NCBI RefSeq assembly: GCF_900176465.1
Contig: NZ_FWXR01000001.1
Location: forward strand, 310,001-374,000
Reading direction: 5' to 3'
DNA from: Fulvimarina manganoxydans
Lineage (GTDB): Bacteria > Pseudomonadota > Alphaproteobacteria > Rhizobiales > Rhizobiaceae
Length of the DNA stretch: 64,000 nucleotides
The notes below the pieces were generated by a model, which saw nothing but the letters and a program-made list of their open reading frames with translations, was not told the DNA's origin and made no database searches. The position numbers and the translations under genes are program-made. Positions 18,134 through 29,322 of the stretch are shown here, one piece after another (the stretch's first letter is position 1; every line of letters starts with the position of its first letter).

Positions 18134-18934
18134 ATGCATTTCGTCACCGTCAACGACATTGCAATCCACGCCGAACTGACGGCGGGGGCGAGGCCTGGAA
18201 GCCAGACGCTGGTCTTCGTCAACTCGCTCGGGACCGATTTCCGCATTTGGGACGCCGTGGTGGCGACACTCGGCGGCCGCTTCACCACCTTGCGCTATGA
18301 CAAGCGCGGCCATGGCCTCTCTGATGTCGGCGCAACGCCCTATCGGATGGACGATCACATCGCCGACCTCGCCGCGCTGATGGATCGCTTCGAGCTTCGA
18401 CGCGCCGTGATTGTCGGCCTCTCCGTCGGCGGGATGATCGCGCAAGGGCTAGCGAGGTCGCGTCCCGATCTCGTGGAGGCGCTCGTCTTGTCGAACACGG
18501 CCCATAAGATCGGCGACCGCGCGACCTGGGATCAGCGGATCGATACCGTGGAGCGGGACGGCATTGGGGCGATTTGCGAAGGTGTGATGGAAAAATGGTT
18601 CACGCCCGACTTCCGACGTGAGGACAACCCGGCCTTTCGGGGCCATCGAAACATGCTCCTGCGGGCCTCCGGTGAGGGCTATATGGCAACATGCAACGCC
18701 ATTGCCGACACCGATTTCACCAAAGAGGCGCCGCTGATCGACGTTCCCACCCTCTGTATTGCGGGAGAAGAGGATGGCTCGACGCCGCCCGATCTCGTTC
18801 GCTCGCTTGCGGACCTCATCCCCAATGCGCGCTTCGCTCTCATCGAAGCGGCGGGGCATATTCCGAATGTTGAACGACCGGAGGCTTATGCGAATGAGAT
18901 CGAACGGTTCCTGCAAGAATGCTCGGGCCGTTAA
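18134..18934 (+). CDS. Alpha/beta hydrolase, 3-oxoadipate enol-lactonase-like (PcaD type)
   Basis: A 266-residue alpha/beta hydrolase with AGGAGGGG 5 nt before its ATG. The segment LVFVNSLGTDFRIWD near residue 30, YDKRGHGLSD, the nucleophile elbow GLSVGG (Ser about 97) and AAGHIPNVERPEAY (catalytic His about 244) closely match PcaD, which opens 3-oxoadipate enol-lactone in aromatic catabolism. The other beta-ketoadipate genes (pcaB, C, G, H) are not in this window, so a related lactonase or esterase role remains possible. Confidence 0.78.
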   Translation: MHFVTVNDIAIHAELTAGARPGSQTLVFVNSLGTDFRIWDAVVATLGGRFTTLRYDKRGHGLSDVGATPYRMDDHIADLAALMDRFELRRAVIVGLSVGGMIAQGLARSRPDLVEALVLSNTAHKIGDRATWDQRIDTVERDGIGAICEGVMEKWFTPDFRREDNPAFRGHRNMLLRASGEGYMATCNAIADTDFTKEAPLIDVPTLCIAGEEDGSTPPDLVRSLADLIPNARFALIEAAGHIPNVERPEAYANEIERFLQECSGR

Positions 18935-18944
18935 GTCGGCCGCG

Positions 18945-19508
18945 CTACATCCGATCGACACCTAGCCGCTCGCCGCTCGGCATCCGGCTGCCCGTCTCTC
19001 CATCGGGATTGGAAAAGGGGATCGGCGGAGCACCCGCCTCCGCCTCCCGGTCATGGCCGAGAGCCCAGTGGACCGAGGGGAAGGCGAGCTCGTCATATGG
19101 GATTTCGTCCTCGGCAAAGAGGCGAACATCCAGGCTCTCAGGGCCGGCTGCAAAGCCCGGCTCGGCAAGGCTTGCTCGATAGATGAGCTGAACCTGGCTG
19201 ATGCGCGGGACGGAATAGACCGCAAGAAGCCTTTCGATCGCGAGAGTGGCGCGAGCCTCTTCGCGGGCCTCCCGTCGCGCGCCGTCTTCCGGTGTCTCAT
19301 TGAGCTCGAGATAGCCGGCGGGTATCGTCCAGAATCCCCGGCGCGGCTCGATCGCCCGGCGGCAGAGCAAAATGCGCCCGTCATGGCGCACGACCGAGCC
19401 GACGACGATCTTCGGGTTTTCATAAGCGACGAAGCCACAAGTGTCGCAGACCTTGCGGGCGATGTCGTCGCCTTCGGGGACGGTGAGGGAGAAGGAGGGG
19501 TCGGCCAT
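18945..19508 (-). CDS. NUDIX hydrolase with N-terminal CxxC zinc-ribbon-like segment
   Basis: A 187-residue protein convergent with the PcaD-like gene (10 nt apart). The N-terminal CDTCGFVAYENPKIVVGSVV is typical of the NudC-like subgroup that carries a zinc-ribbon half before the NUDIX fold. The NUDIX box starts at GYLELNET and ends REAREEARA; the usual Gly near the end is replaced by Arg, seen in some relatives of this subgroup. The segment IPAGYLELNE favours an NAD+ or ADP-ribose-type substrate. The last 30 residues are polar and poorly conserved. Confidence 0.85.
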   Translation of the reverse strand: MADPSFSLTVPEGDDIARKVCDTCGFVAYENPKIVVGSVVRHDGRILLCRRAIEPRRGFWTIPAGYLELNETPEDGARREAREEARATLAIERLLAVYSVPRISQVQLIYRASLAEPGFAAGPESLDVRLFAEDEIPYDELAFPSVHWALGHDREAEAGAPPIPFSNPDGETGSRMPSGERLGVDRM

Positions 19509-19512
19509 GGGC

Positions 19513-19812
19513 CTATAAATGGTCCGGCGCGTTCATACGGGAATGGAGGATGCGGACGATGAGGCATCGTCCGTCTGCGTCAAAACGGCCATAAATGACA
19601 TGGGCACCGATTGGGCGCTTCCAATAGTTCTTGTTTCCGATCGTGTGGGATCGTGTTCGCAAACGGCCTGATGCGACCTCTTCGCAGGTCCGCTGGATGG
19701 TGTTAAGGTAGGTTGAGGCCTGGTTGGCGCCGAACAGATGCACGCTGTAGCGAACAATCGCTCGAAGATCCGCCTCTGCCCGATCCGAATAAAGAGGCGG
19801 ACGTAAACTCAC
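19513..19812 (-). CDS. parE: Type II toxin, RelE/ParE family
   Basis: A 99-residue protein with ParE-like organisation: PLYSDRAEADLRAIVRYS (residues about 5-22) forms the N-terminal helices, ANQASTYLNTIQRTCEEVA follows, and the C-terminal strands carry IYGRFDADGRCLIVRILHSRM. Arg in the IVRILHSRMN strand is typical of the family. It overlaps the upstream antitoxin gene by 4 nt. ParE toxins poison DNA gyrase; RelE relatives cut mRNA at the ribosome. The overall pattern is closer to ParE. Confidence 0.88.
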   Translation of the reverse strand: MSLRPPLYSDRAEADLRAIVRYSVHLFGANQASTYLNTIQRTCEEVASGRLRTRSHTIGNKNYWKRPIGAHVIYGRFDADGRCLIVRILHSRMNAPDHL

Positions 19813-20147
19813 CGACCGCGGCTCACATCTTTTGCATCCGCTTCGACCACCTCATCAAAAAGACGCTTGAAGTCGACTGGGTGGTAGTTTCCGCTTTGCT
19901 CACCGGCCTCTAGCGCCTCACTGATGGCCCGGTGTTCGGCCTCAGTCTGGGAGAGTACGTCGAAAGTAGCGTCGACATCGTCTGCATCATCCGCAGAAAA
20001 AGAGGGCATGCCTGTTTCGCGTGCCTCCAAGAGGCGCAAGCCGGCCTCGACGACTTCGCTCGCTGAAGCAAAGCTGCCTTGGTCGAGCTGCCTGTCGATG
20101 AAATCTTCGAAATGATCGGTCAATTCGATGGTCTTGGCCTGGGGCAC
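19809..20147 (-). CDS. parD: Type II antitoxin, ParD/RHH family
   Basis: A 112-residue antitoxin. The GTG at 20147 is chosen because CGGAGGA lies 6 nt upstream and because a ParD-type ribbon-helix-helix begins right after it (QAKTIELTDHFEDFIDRQL, then GSFASASEVVEAGLRLLE). The frame is open about 35 codons further upstream but that part has no family similarity. The acidic middle (ADDADDVDATFD) and C-terminal NYHPVDFKRLFDEV segment would wrap the toxin. The dimer normally binds its own promoter and represses the pair. At 112 residues it is longer than the usual 80-90. Confidence 0.85.
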   Translation of the reverse strand: MPQAKTIELTDHFEDFIDRQLDQGSFASASEVVEAGLRLLEARETGMPSFSADDADDVDATFDVLSQTEAEHRAISEALEAGEQSGNYHPVDFKRLFDEVVEADAKDVSRGR

Positions 20148-20258
20148 GCTGGGTCCTCCGAAGGGATCGCGACGCAAAAAAGAATAGGCCCCCACAGGCC
20201 GAGTTTCAACGGATGACGGTCGGCGCCTGATAACCCCATTGCGCGACCTCACAGGCCG

Positions 20259-20993
20259 TCATTTCTTCAAGAATGCCTCGAAGGCGCGGCGGGCTTCGGG
20301 CGAGACGAGGCGCTGGGAGAAGAGCGTGATCTCTTCCTCGATCCGCGCTTTGATCTCGGCCTTGTCGCCCCGCAGGAGGCGCTTGGCGATACCGATCGCC
20401 TCTGCGGGCTTGGCCGCAAGCGTCTGCGCCGCCGTCAGCGCAGCCGCGTCCGGATCGTTCTCGACGACCTTCGTGACGAGTCCAGCCGCTCTCGCTGCTT
20501 CCGCATCGAAGGTCTCGCCGATCGCAAGAAGCGCAAAGGCGCGCTGATGGCCCATCAGGCGCGGTGCGAGAAGGCTGGAGGCAGCCTCCGGCGTCAGGCC
20601 CAGATCGGCGAAGGGTGTGCGAAAGACGGACTGCTTCGAGGCGACGACATAATCGCAATGCATCAGCAGCGTTGTGCCGATGCCGATCGCCAGCCCGTCG
20701 ACCGATGCGACGAGCGGCAGGGACAGATCGACGATCGCATTCAAAAAGCGACCGATTTCCTGTGGCACCTCGCCGCCGCTCGCGACGGCCAGGAAATCGG
20801 CGAGGTCGTTGCCAGCCGAAAAGGCGCCCGACTGTCCGGCAATGAGAACGACCTTCACGTCCTTGGTGCCCGCCTCCTCCATGGCCTCGGCGAGCGCTGC
20901 ATACATGGCCCGCGATAGGGCGTTTTTCTTCTCCGGCCGGTTGAGGCGCAGCGTCAGTACGCCGTCGGCGATGCTTGTTTCGATTGCGCTCAT
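20259..20993 (-). CDS. Enoyl-CoA hydratase/isomerase family protein
   Basis: A 244-residue crotonase-fold protein. LNRPEKKNALSRAMY near the N-terminus, FSAGNDLADFL (oxyanion-hole region, residues about 58-68) and GLAIGIGTTLLMHCDYVVAS (about 100-119) are standard. In the second half PFADLGLTPEAAS keeps the PE dyad position usual for hydratases. The first catalytic Glu is not obvious (GIGTTLL where many have GGGxEL), so an isomerase-type activity is possible. It lies 6 nt after the acyl-CoA dehydrogenase gene on the same strand, so the two form a beta-oxidation pair. Confidence 0.88.
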   Translation of the reverse strand: MSAIETSIADGVLTLRLNRPEKKNALSRAMYAALAEAMEEAGTKDVKVVLIAGQSGAFSAGNDLADFLAVASGGEVPQEIGRFLNAIVDLSLPLVASVDGLAIGIGTTLLMHCDYVVASKQSVFRTPFADLGLTPEAASSLLAPRLMGHQRAFALLAIGETFDAEAARAAGLVTKVVENDPDAAALTAAQTLAAKPAEAIGIAKRLLRGDKAEIKARIEEEITLFSQRLVSPEARRAFEAFLKK

Positions 20994-20999
20994 AAGGTG

Positions 21000-22808
21000 T
21001 CAGGCCTCCAGACCGATGGCGATGCGCGCCGCCGCGAGGCTGGCCGCACCCTGGCGGACCTGAGCGCACAACGCATTGGTCTCGGCAAGAAGGTTCTCGG
21101 CCATGAAGCGGGCAAGAGCGGTTCTCTGACCCTCCGGGTCCGCGGCCAACGCGCTCTTGGCCAGATAGACGCCGCCGGCTGTCAGGCCGAAGAGACGCAG
21201 ATAGGGCGTTGCGCCCGCCAAGGCGGTCTCCATGTCGCCCTTGTCCAGTGCATTGCGCAGGAAAGCGGTCGCGCTAGAGAGATCGCTCAAAGCATGATCC
21301 AGCATCTCGGCCGTCTGACCGAAGCTCGGATCGTTCTTCGTCTCCACCGTTTCGACCACCGCGCGCAATTCGAGCATATAGTTCTCGAAGGCCGCGCCCT
21401 CGGACAGGCCGATCTTGCGGGTGACGAGGTCGATGGCCTGGATGCCGTTCGTGCCTTCATAGATCGGCGCGATGCGGGCATCGCGCAGAAGCTGGGCGGC
21501 GCCCGTCTCCTCCACATAGCCCATGCCGCCATGCACCTGCACGCCGAGCGAGGCGACCTCCACGCCAATATCGGTGGAGAAGGCCTTGGCGACCGGCGTC
21601 AAGAGTGAAGCGCGCTCGGCCCAGGCCTTGGAAGCGGTCGGATCGCCGGCCGTTGCTTTCGCCCTGTCGCCGGCATGGCCGCAGGCATAGGCGATGGCGC
21701 GGCAGGCCGCCGTCAGCGCCTTCATGGTGAGCAGCATGCGCGTGACGTCCGGATGCTCCGCGATCGGCGTCATCGCGCCGCCGGCTTCCGAATTGTCCCG
21801 CGCAAGCCGCGTCGAGCGGCCCTGACGGCGCTCATGGGCAAAGCGAAGCGCCTTCTGCGTCGCGGCCTCCGCTATGCCGACACCCTGGATGCCGACGAGA
21901 AGCCGGGCATTGTTCATCATGGTGAACATGCAGGCGAGACCGCGATTCTCCTCGCCGATCAGCCAGCCGATCGCGCCCGGCGCCTCGCCCTCGGCCGAGC
22001 CGTCGCCATAGATCATCGTGCAGGTCGGCGACCCATGCAGGCCGAGCTTGTGTTCGAGGCCGGCGCAGATGACATCGTTGCGTCGACCGAGCGAGCCGTC
22101 GGCCTCGACCAGCATCTTCGGCACGAGGAAGAGCGAAATGCCCTTCACCCCCGCCGGGGCGTCGGGGAGGCGGGCCAGCACGAGATGGACGATATTGTCA
22201 GTGAAGTCATGCTCGCCATAAGTGATGTAGATCTTCTGGCCGAAGATCCGGTAGGTGCCGTCGCCGACCGGCTCGGCGCGGGTCTTCAGGGCGGAGAGAT
22301 CCGAACCCGCCTGAGGCTCGGTCAGGTTCATCGTCCCCATCCATTCGCCCGAGACGAGCTTTTCGAGATATCGCTGCTTCAATTCGTCGGAGCCGTGGCT
22401 CTCCAGGGCTTCGACCGCGCCGGTCGTCAGCGTCGGGCCGATGGCGAAGGACATGGAGGCCGAATTCCACATCTCGGCCGCCGCGACCGCAAGCGACATC
22501 GGCAGTCCCTGGCCGCCATGGGCTTCCGGACCGGTCAGGCTGTTCCAGCCGCCATCGATCCATTCGCGATAGAGTTCGCGCCAACCTTTCGGCGTCGTGA
22601 CCTTTCCGCCTTCAAGACGGGTGCCTTCCCGGTCGCCGGAGGCCGAAAGAGGTGCGATGCGTTCCTCGGCAAAGCGGGCCGCCTCGGCAAGGATCGCTTC
22701 CAGGAGATCGGGCGACAGCTCGCCTGTCTCCCCTTGATCCATCGCCTCCTGCAGCCCCGCCACATGACGCAAAGCGTGAGAAATGTCCTCGACGGGTGCT
22801 GAATACAT
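21000..22808 (-). CDS. Acyl-CoA dehydrogenase, ~600-residue type with C-terminal extension
   Basis: A 602-residue protein longer than the 380-residue short/medium-chain enzymes. FAD-binding motifs TGAVEALESHGSDELKQRYLEKL and MNLTEPQAGSDLSALKT appear at residues about 115-160. A C-terminal domain contains VHGGMGYVEETGAAQLLRDARIAPIYEGTNGIQAIDL (about 425-462), where the Glu of YEGT is the catalytic base. An extra 120-residue helical domain follows. This architecture is typical of the larger bacterial FadE-like/AidB-related dehydrogenases. With the downstream hydratase it probably handles acyl-CoA beta-oxidation. Confidence 0.92.
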   Translation of the reverse strand: MYSAPVEDISHALRHVAGLQEAMDQGETGELSPDLLEAILAEAARFAEERIAPLSASGDREGTRLEGGKVTTPKGWRELYREWIDGGWNSLTGPEAHGGQGLPMSLAVAAAEMWNSASMSFAIGPTLTTGAVEALESHGSDELKQRYLEKLVSGEWMGTMNLTEPQAGSDLSALKTRAEPVGDGTYRIFGQKIYITYGEHDFTDNIVHLVLARLPDAPAGVKGISLFLVPKMLVEADGSLGRRNDVICAGLEHKLGLHGSPTCTMIYGDGSAEGEAPGAIGWLIGEENRGLACMFTMMNNARLLVGIQGVGIAEAATQKALRFAHERRQGRSTRLARDNSEAGGAMTPIAEHPDVTRMLLTMKALTAACRAIAYACGHAGDRAKATAGDPTASKAWAERASLLTPVAKAFSTDIGVEVASLGVQVHGGMGYVEETGAAQLLRDARIAPIYEGTNGIQAIDLVTRKIGLSEGAAFENYMLELRAVVETVETKNDPSFGQTAEMLDHALSDLSSATAFLRNALDKGDMETALAGATPYLRLFGLTAGGVYLAKSALAADPEGQRTALARFMAENLLAETNALCAQVRQGAASLAAARIAIGLEA

Positions 22809-23075
22809 GGTTTTCCTCCCTTGCGGCTCGCGGCGAGCCGTCGGCCCTCTTAGAGCGTGAGGTCACTCGACATGGCGACGAATGACGGGTTTGCCGAGGA
22901 GCAGCTTCATCGTCAAGCTTAGCGTTTCATATGGATAAGACCGGCCATGTCCCAATGCCGGGGCGTCGATAGCCGGCGCCGAAATTCATTGCAAAAACAA
23001 GTCCTCCTCATGTCCGTGACGCGGAACCGAAGCCTGGAGCTGATAGTTTCAGATCGTGACCATGGAGGCGTGTGA

Positions 23076-23918
23076 ATGCGGTTCGTTCGGTTCGGTGCAC
23101 GCGGTGCCGAGAAGCCCGGTTTGATCGACGAAGGCGGAACGATCCGCGATCTCTCTGGCAGTGTGGACGATTTGTCGGGCCATGCCCTCGATCCGGCACG
23201 TCTGGACGCGCTGTCGCGTCTCGATGTGACTACGCTTCCCGCCATTCCTGCCGATGTCCGCTTGTGCAAACCAGTCGGGCGGATCGGTAAGATCGTGGGG
23301 GTCGGACCGAATTTTCCCGTCGCAGCGTCCTTGGCCGGCTTCAAGGTCAATCCCGAGCCGACCTTGTTCCTAAAAGCGTCGACCGCCGCATGCGGGCCGA
23401 ACGATCCGATCGAGATCCCGCGCCTTGCGACGCGAGTCGATTGGGGCGTGGAGATCGCCGTCGTCATCGGGCGCATGGCGAAATCGATCGAGATCGAAGG
23501 CGCCTCATCGGTCATTGCGGGCTATTGTCTGGCGAACGACCTCTCCGAGCGAAACCATCAATTGCAGCGCGGCGGACAGTGGACCAAAGGCAAGAGCCAC
23601 GACACATTCTGTCCGCTCGGGCCCTGGCTCGTCACGCCGGACGAGGTTGGCGATCCCGGATCGATCGACCTTTTCCTTGAGGTGAACGGTATTCGTCAGC
23701 AAGAGGGCGCGGCGGCCGACATGATCTTCAAGATCCCCTATCTCGTCTCATACGTCTCGCGCTTCATGCGCCTGGAGCCCGGCGACGTCATTTTGTCGGG
23801 CACGATCGGCGGGGTCGGGCTGTCCTACGATCCGCCGCGCTTCCTTAAAGCCGGAGACCGGCTTCGTGTTGGCGGGACCAAACTCGGCGAGCAGGAAATG
23901 ATGTGCCGCGACGAATAA
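23076..23918 (+). CDS. Fumarylacetoacetate hydrolase-family protein with altered active-site motifs
   Basis: A 280-residue protein of the FAH fold, family length. Conserved parts include PTLFLKASTAACGPNDPIEIPR, GYCLANDLSERNHQLQRGGQWTKGKSHDTFCPLGPWLVT and SYVSRFMRLEPGDVILSGT. Three normally invariant features differ. The GLNYxDHA loop that holds the catalytic His reads GPNFPVAA, with no His. The first metal-ligand Glu of the E-x-E pair is Gly (DWGVEIAVVIG). GTPxGVG reads GTIGGVG. The Asp in NDLSER is kept. I therefore doubt normal metal-dependent C-C bond hydrolysis. It may be a relative with another chemistry or a non-catalytic member. It is transcribed divergently from the acyl-CoA dehydrogenase. 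Confidence 0.85.
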   Translation: MRFVRFGARGAEKPGLIDEGGTIRDLSGSVDDLSGHALDPARLDALSRLDVTTLPAIPADVRLCKPVGRIGKIVGVGPNFPVAASLAGFKVNPEPTLFLKASTAACGPNDPIEIPRLATRVDWGVEIAVVIGRMAKSIEIEGASSVIAGYCLANDLSERNHQLQRGGQWTKGKSHDTFCPLGPWLVTPDEVGDPGSIDLFLEVNGIRQQEGAAADMIFKIPYLVSYVSRFMRLEPGDVILSGTIGGVGLSYDPPRFLKAGDRLRVGGTKLGEQEMMCRDE

Positions 23919-24035
23919 CGGCGGATGCGTCATGGCCCTTGAGCTGAAGCTGTGCGGGACAGGCGGCGCCACCACGTGTCAATCGTCGGCCCCGTCAACG
24001 ACACCGCCCATAGGCTCGCATTGATCTCTCGCAAA

Positions 24036-24069
24036 AAAGCCCTCGGTATCGCCGGATATCGAGGGCTTT
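24036..24069 (-). terminator. Rho-independent terminator of the gcv operon
   Basis: AAAGCCCTCG (24036-24045) pairs with CGAGGGCTTT (24060-24069) over a 14-nt loop. On the minus strand the stem is followed by a run of T (AAAAAA at 24033-24038 on the plus strand). It lies 26 nt after the gcvP stop. It could also act on the FAH-family gene from the other side. Confidence 0.85.
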
Positions 24070-24094
24070 GATGAGAAAGACTTGGCCGCCGCGA

Positions 24095-26947
<2,853 letters not shown>

Positions 26948-27091
26948 GCGATTGGCCTTGTTCGAAGATCTGGTGGACGGGCGCATCGAGACGATGCCGG
27001 GCCCCCGCCGCTCTTCTTGTTGGCGTATGCCGCGCAGGGATGCGGGCATACGTTCCGTCCGGGTTTCTAGAAAAATCGACCGCCGCTGCGG

Positions 27092-27454
27092 TCAGGCGAT
27101 CATCGCCTTGTAGGCGTCTTCGTCCATCAGGGCGTCGAGTGCGGCTTTGTCGGCAAGCTTCAGCTTGAAGAACCAGCCATTGCCCTGGGGATCGGAGTTC
27201 ACGATCGACGGATCGTCGGCAATCGCCGGGTTGATCTCGACGATCTCGCCATCGAGGGGAGCATAGACCTCTGACGCCGCCTTGACCGATTCGACGACGG
27301 CCGCATCATCGCCCTTGGAGAGAGCCTTGCCCACCTCGGGAAGCTCCACGAAGACGAGGTCGCCAAGCTGTTCGGCGGCATGGGCGGTGATCCCAACCGT
27401 CGCCACATCCCCTTCGACGCGCAGCCATTCATGCTCTTCCGTGAATTTCAGCAT
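27092..27454 (-). CDS. gcvH: Glycine cleavage system H protein (lipoyl carrier)
   Basis: A 120-residue protein beginning [15 protein letters not shown], the usual GcvH start. The lipoylated Lys is in [23 protein letters not shown] (about residue 62). The closing GNGWFFKLK is also standard. It shuttles methylamine between P- and T-proteins and electrons to the L-protein. It lies 89 nt after gcvT and 144 nt before gcvP. Confidence 0.96.
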   Translation of the reverse strand: MLKFTEEHEWLRVEGDVATVGITAHAAEQLGDLVFVELPEVGKALSKGDDAAVVESVKAASEVYAPLDGEIVEINPAIADDPSIVNSDPQGNGWFFKLKLADKAALDALMDEDAYKAMIA

Positions 27455-27543
27455 CCTCGGTCTTCCTCGCTCATGCGTTTGGGCGGTCGCGGCCCGTCTG
27501 ATCGGCGAACCGATCGAGAGGGCGCGAGCCGATCGATCCGGTC

Positions 27544-28686
27544 TCAGCGCCGCTTGTAATGCGGCTCGACAAAGGGCGTGGGGGTGACGGTAACGGGGAT
27601 GCGTCGTCCCCTGAGATCCGCAAACAGTCGTGTGCCCGATTCCGACTGCTTCAGGGGAACGTAGCCCATCGCGACCGGCGCCTCCAGTGTGGGGCCGAAA
27701 CCGCCGGAGGTGACACGTCCGATCGGCTCGCCGCCGTCTTCATCGGCGAAGAGTTCGGCCCCGGCGCGCACCGGGGCTCTGCCTTCCGGTTTGAGGCCGA
27801 CGCGGCGGCGGGACGGGCCATCGGTCAATTCGGACAGAATGCGATCCTCGCCCGGAAAGCCGCCCGCCCGCTCACCGCCGGGGCGGCGAACCTTCTGGAT
27901 CGCCCATTCGATCGCCCCTTCGACGGGCGAGGTCGAACGATCGATGTCGTTGCCATACAAGCAGAGCCCGGCTTCGAGCCGCAGGGAATCGCGAGCGCCG
28001 AGGCCGATCGGCTCGACGGCGTCCATATCGAGCAAGGCGCGCGCCACATCTTCGACCCGCGAGGCGGGTACGGAAATCTCGAAACCGTCCTCGCCGGTAT
28101 AGCCCGAGCGCGAGACGATCGCCGGAGCACCGAGAAGATCGACGCTGCGCACGTCCATAAAGCGCATTTCGGACACTTCCGGCGCGAGCATCGCCAGGGC
28201 GATTTCCGCCTTGGGACCCTGAAGGGCGATCAATGCGCGATCGACGAGCTCTTCGACCTCGCATTTGCTTGAAAGCTGGTCCTTCAGATGGGCGACGTCC
28301 TCGGCCTTGCAGGCCGCGTTGACGACGAGAAATAGATGGTCGCGGCGATTGGCGATCATCAGATCGTCGAGAATGCCGCCCGTCTCGTCGGTGAAGATAC
28401 CGTAGCGCTGACGTCCCTCCTTCAGCCCGAGAATGTCGACGGGAACGAGCCTCTCCAAGGCAAGAGCTGCATCCTCGATCGCGCCGGATTTCGGGCGTAT
28501 CGCCACCTGGCCCATATGGGAGACGTCGAAAAGGCCCGCGGCCGCGCGGGTGTGAAGATGCTCCTTCATCACCCCGGCGCTGTATTGCACCGGCATCTCA
28601 TAGCCGGCGAAGGGCACCATCTTGCCGCCGAGCGAGCGGTGCAGATCGTAAAGGGGCGTGCGGTTCAGCGGTGTCGGTTCGGCCAA
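27544..28686 (-). CDS. gcvT: Glycine cleavage system aminomethyltransferase, T-protein
   Basis: A 380-residue protein with a TTG start at 28686; GAGGAG lies 6 nt upstream and decides the start. Motifs [33 protein letters not shown] (near residue 51), [16 protein letters not shown] and [17 protein letters not shown] define GcvT. It transfers the methylene from the H-protein to tetrahydrofolate, releasing ammonia. It heads the operon gcvTHP. I looked for a glycine riboswitch in the 355-nt leader and did not find its conserved core. Confidence 0.95.
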   Translation of the reverse strand: MAEPTPLNRTPLYDLHRSLGGKMVPFAGYEMPVQYSAGVMKEHLHTRAAAGLFDVSHMGQVAIRPKSGAIEDAALALERLVPVDILGLKEGRQRYGIFTDETGGILDDLMIANRRDHLFLVVNAACKAEDVAHLKDQLSSKCEVEELVDRALIALQGPKAEIALAMLAPEVSEMRFMDVRSVDLLGAPAIVSRSGYTGEDGFEISVPASRVEDVARALLDMDAVEPIGLGARDSLRLEAGLCLYGNDIDRSTSPVEGAIEWAIQKVRRPGGERAGGFPGEDRILSELTDGPSRRRVGLKPEGRAPVRAGAELFADEDGGEPIGRVTSGGFGPTLEAPVAMGYVPLKQSESGTRLFADLRGRRIPVTVTPTPFVEPHYKRR

Positions 28687-29041
28687 GCGAATCTCCTCGT
28701 GACGATTCAGGTCTTCGGATCGAAGAGATTCGTATATTTTTGCGCCTTGTCCGCAAAGGCCACGAAGGCACTGCCACGGCCTTCAGGAAGGCAATCTGAT
28801 GATCTCGACCTGATAGAAATGGAACTTTTTGTCACACCAAGCGCTCTACGGCCGATAGTTTTGTCCGTTGCCATGTCGTCGGAACGCTCGGTTTTGCAAA
28901 GGGAACCGAGCCAAGGCGAAGGACAGCGGATGAATCGCTTAAAGGTTCGGTCCGGCGCCAGAGAGAGGGCAGTCGTTCCGCATCGGAAGGGAAGATCGGG
29001 TCGATCCCATGTCTCCCCTCACGGCAAGGAGGAAGCCAGTG
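28687..29041. promoter_or_regulatory. Structured divergent leader between gcvT and a small membrane-protein gene
   Basis: No convincing gene lies in these 355 nt. A perfect 8-bp hairpin GCTCGGTT/AACCGAGC (28886-28893 and 28904-28911) sits inside a longer-range pair CGGAACG/CGTTCCG (28880-28886 and 28974-28980). The 3' arm is close to the small ORF start at 29042. The region must contain promoters for both directions. Its structured core might be part of either 5' leader or a separate small RNA. Confidence 0.4.
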
Positions 29042-29116
29042 GTGCGTAGCATTATCTATATCGTCGGTCTCGTCGTCATCGTTCTTGTCATTCTGAGGCT
29101 CGCGGGCCTTGCCTAA
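29042..29116 (+). CDS. 24-residue single-helix membrane peptide
   Basis: A GTG start is preceded by a strong AAGGAGG (29026-29032, 9 nt spacing), the best ribosome site in the region. The product is 24 residues: a polar start (MRSIIYIVG), a run of Val/Leu/Ile spanning about 16 residues, and a short LRLAGLA end before TAA. From memory, similar very short proteins beginning with an IIYIVGL-like motif occur in Rhizobiales genomes as hypothetical proteins. It should sit in the inner membrane. The function is unknown. It stands alone between the gcvT leader and a bidirectional terminator. Confidence 0.6.
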   Translation: MRSIIYIVGLVVIVLVILRLAGLA

Positions 29117-29246
29117 AGCGCTGGGCGAAAACGTGGGACCCGATTCTTCGGCCACCTGACGCGCCTTCAAGGCCATTAGGATGATCGGGCGAAACCGATT
29201 GATCGCCTGATGCTCAGACGGCCTATCGATGGATCAGCAAGACATG

Positions 29247-29280
29247 AAAGAGGCGCCGTCCGGCAAGACGGCGCCTCTTT
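29247..29280. terminator. Strong bidirectional terminator
   Basis: A perfect 14-bp stem AAAGAGGCGCCGTC (29247-29260) and GACGGCGCCTCTTT (29267-29280) with a CGGCAA loop. It has A/T flanks on both sides. It lies between the small ORF on the plus strand and the PBP1A gene on the minus strand, and can end transcription from both. Confidence 0.9.
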
Positions 29281-29322
29281 CGTTCGGTGGGTCTTTCGGG
29301 CGGATCGGCTTGAAACCCGCGA

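Noticed and set aside
26948-27049. 34-residue N-terminal extension of gcvP
   Set aside because: The family start [13 protein letters not shown] is internal and the extension is basic noise.
28687-29041. A glycine riboswitch upstream of gcvT
   Set aside because: CTCTCTCTGGCGCCGGACCGAA on the minus strand looked suggestive but lacks the GCCGAAGG-type core and the AACUCUCAGG block.
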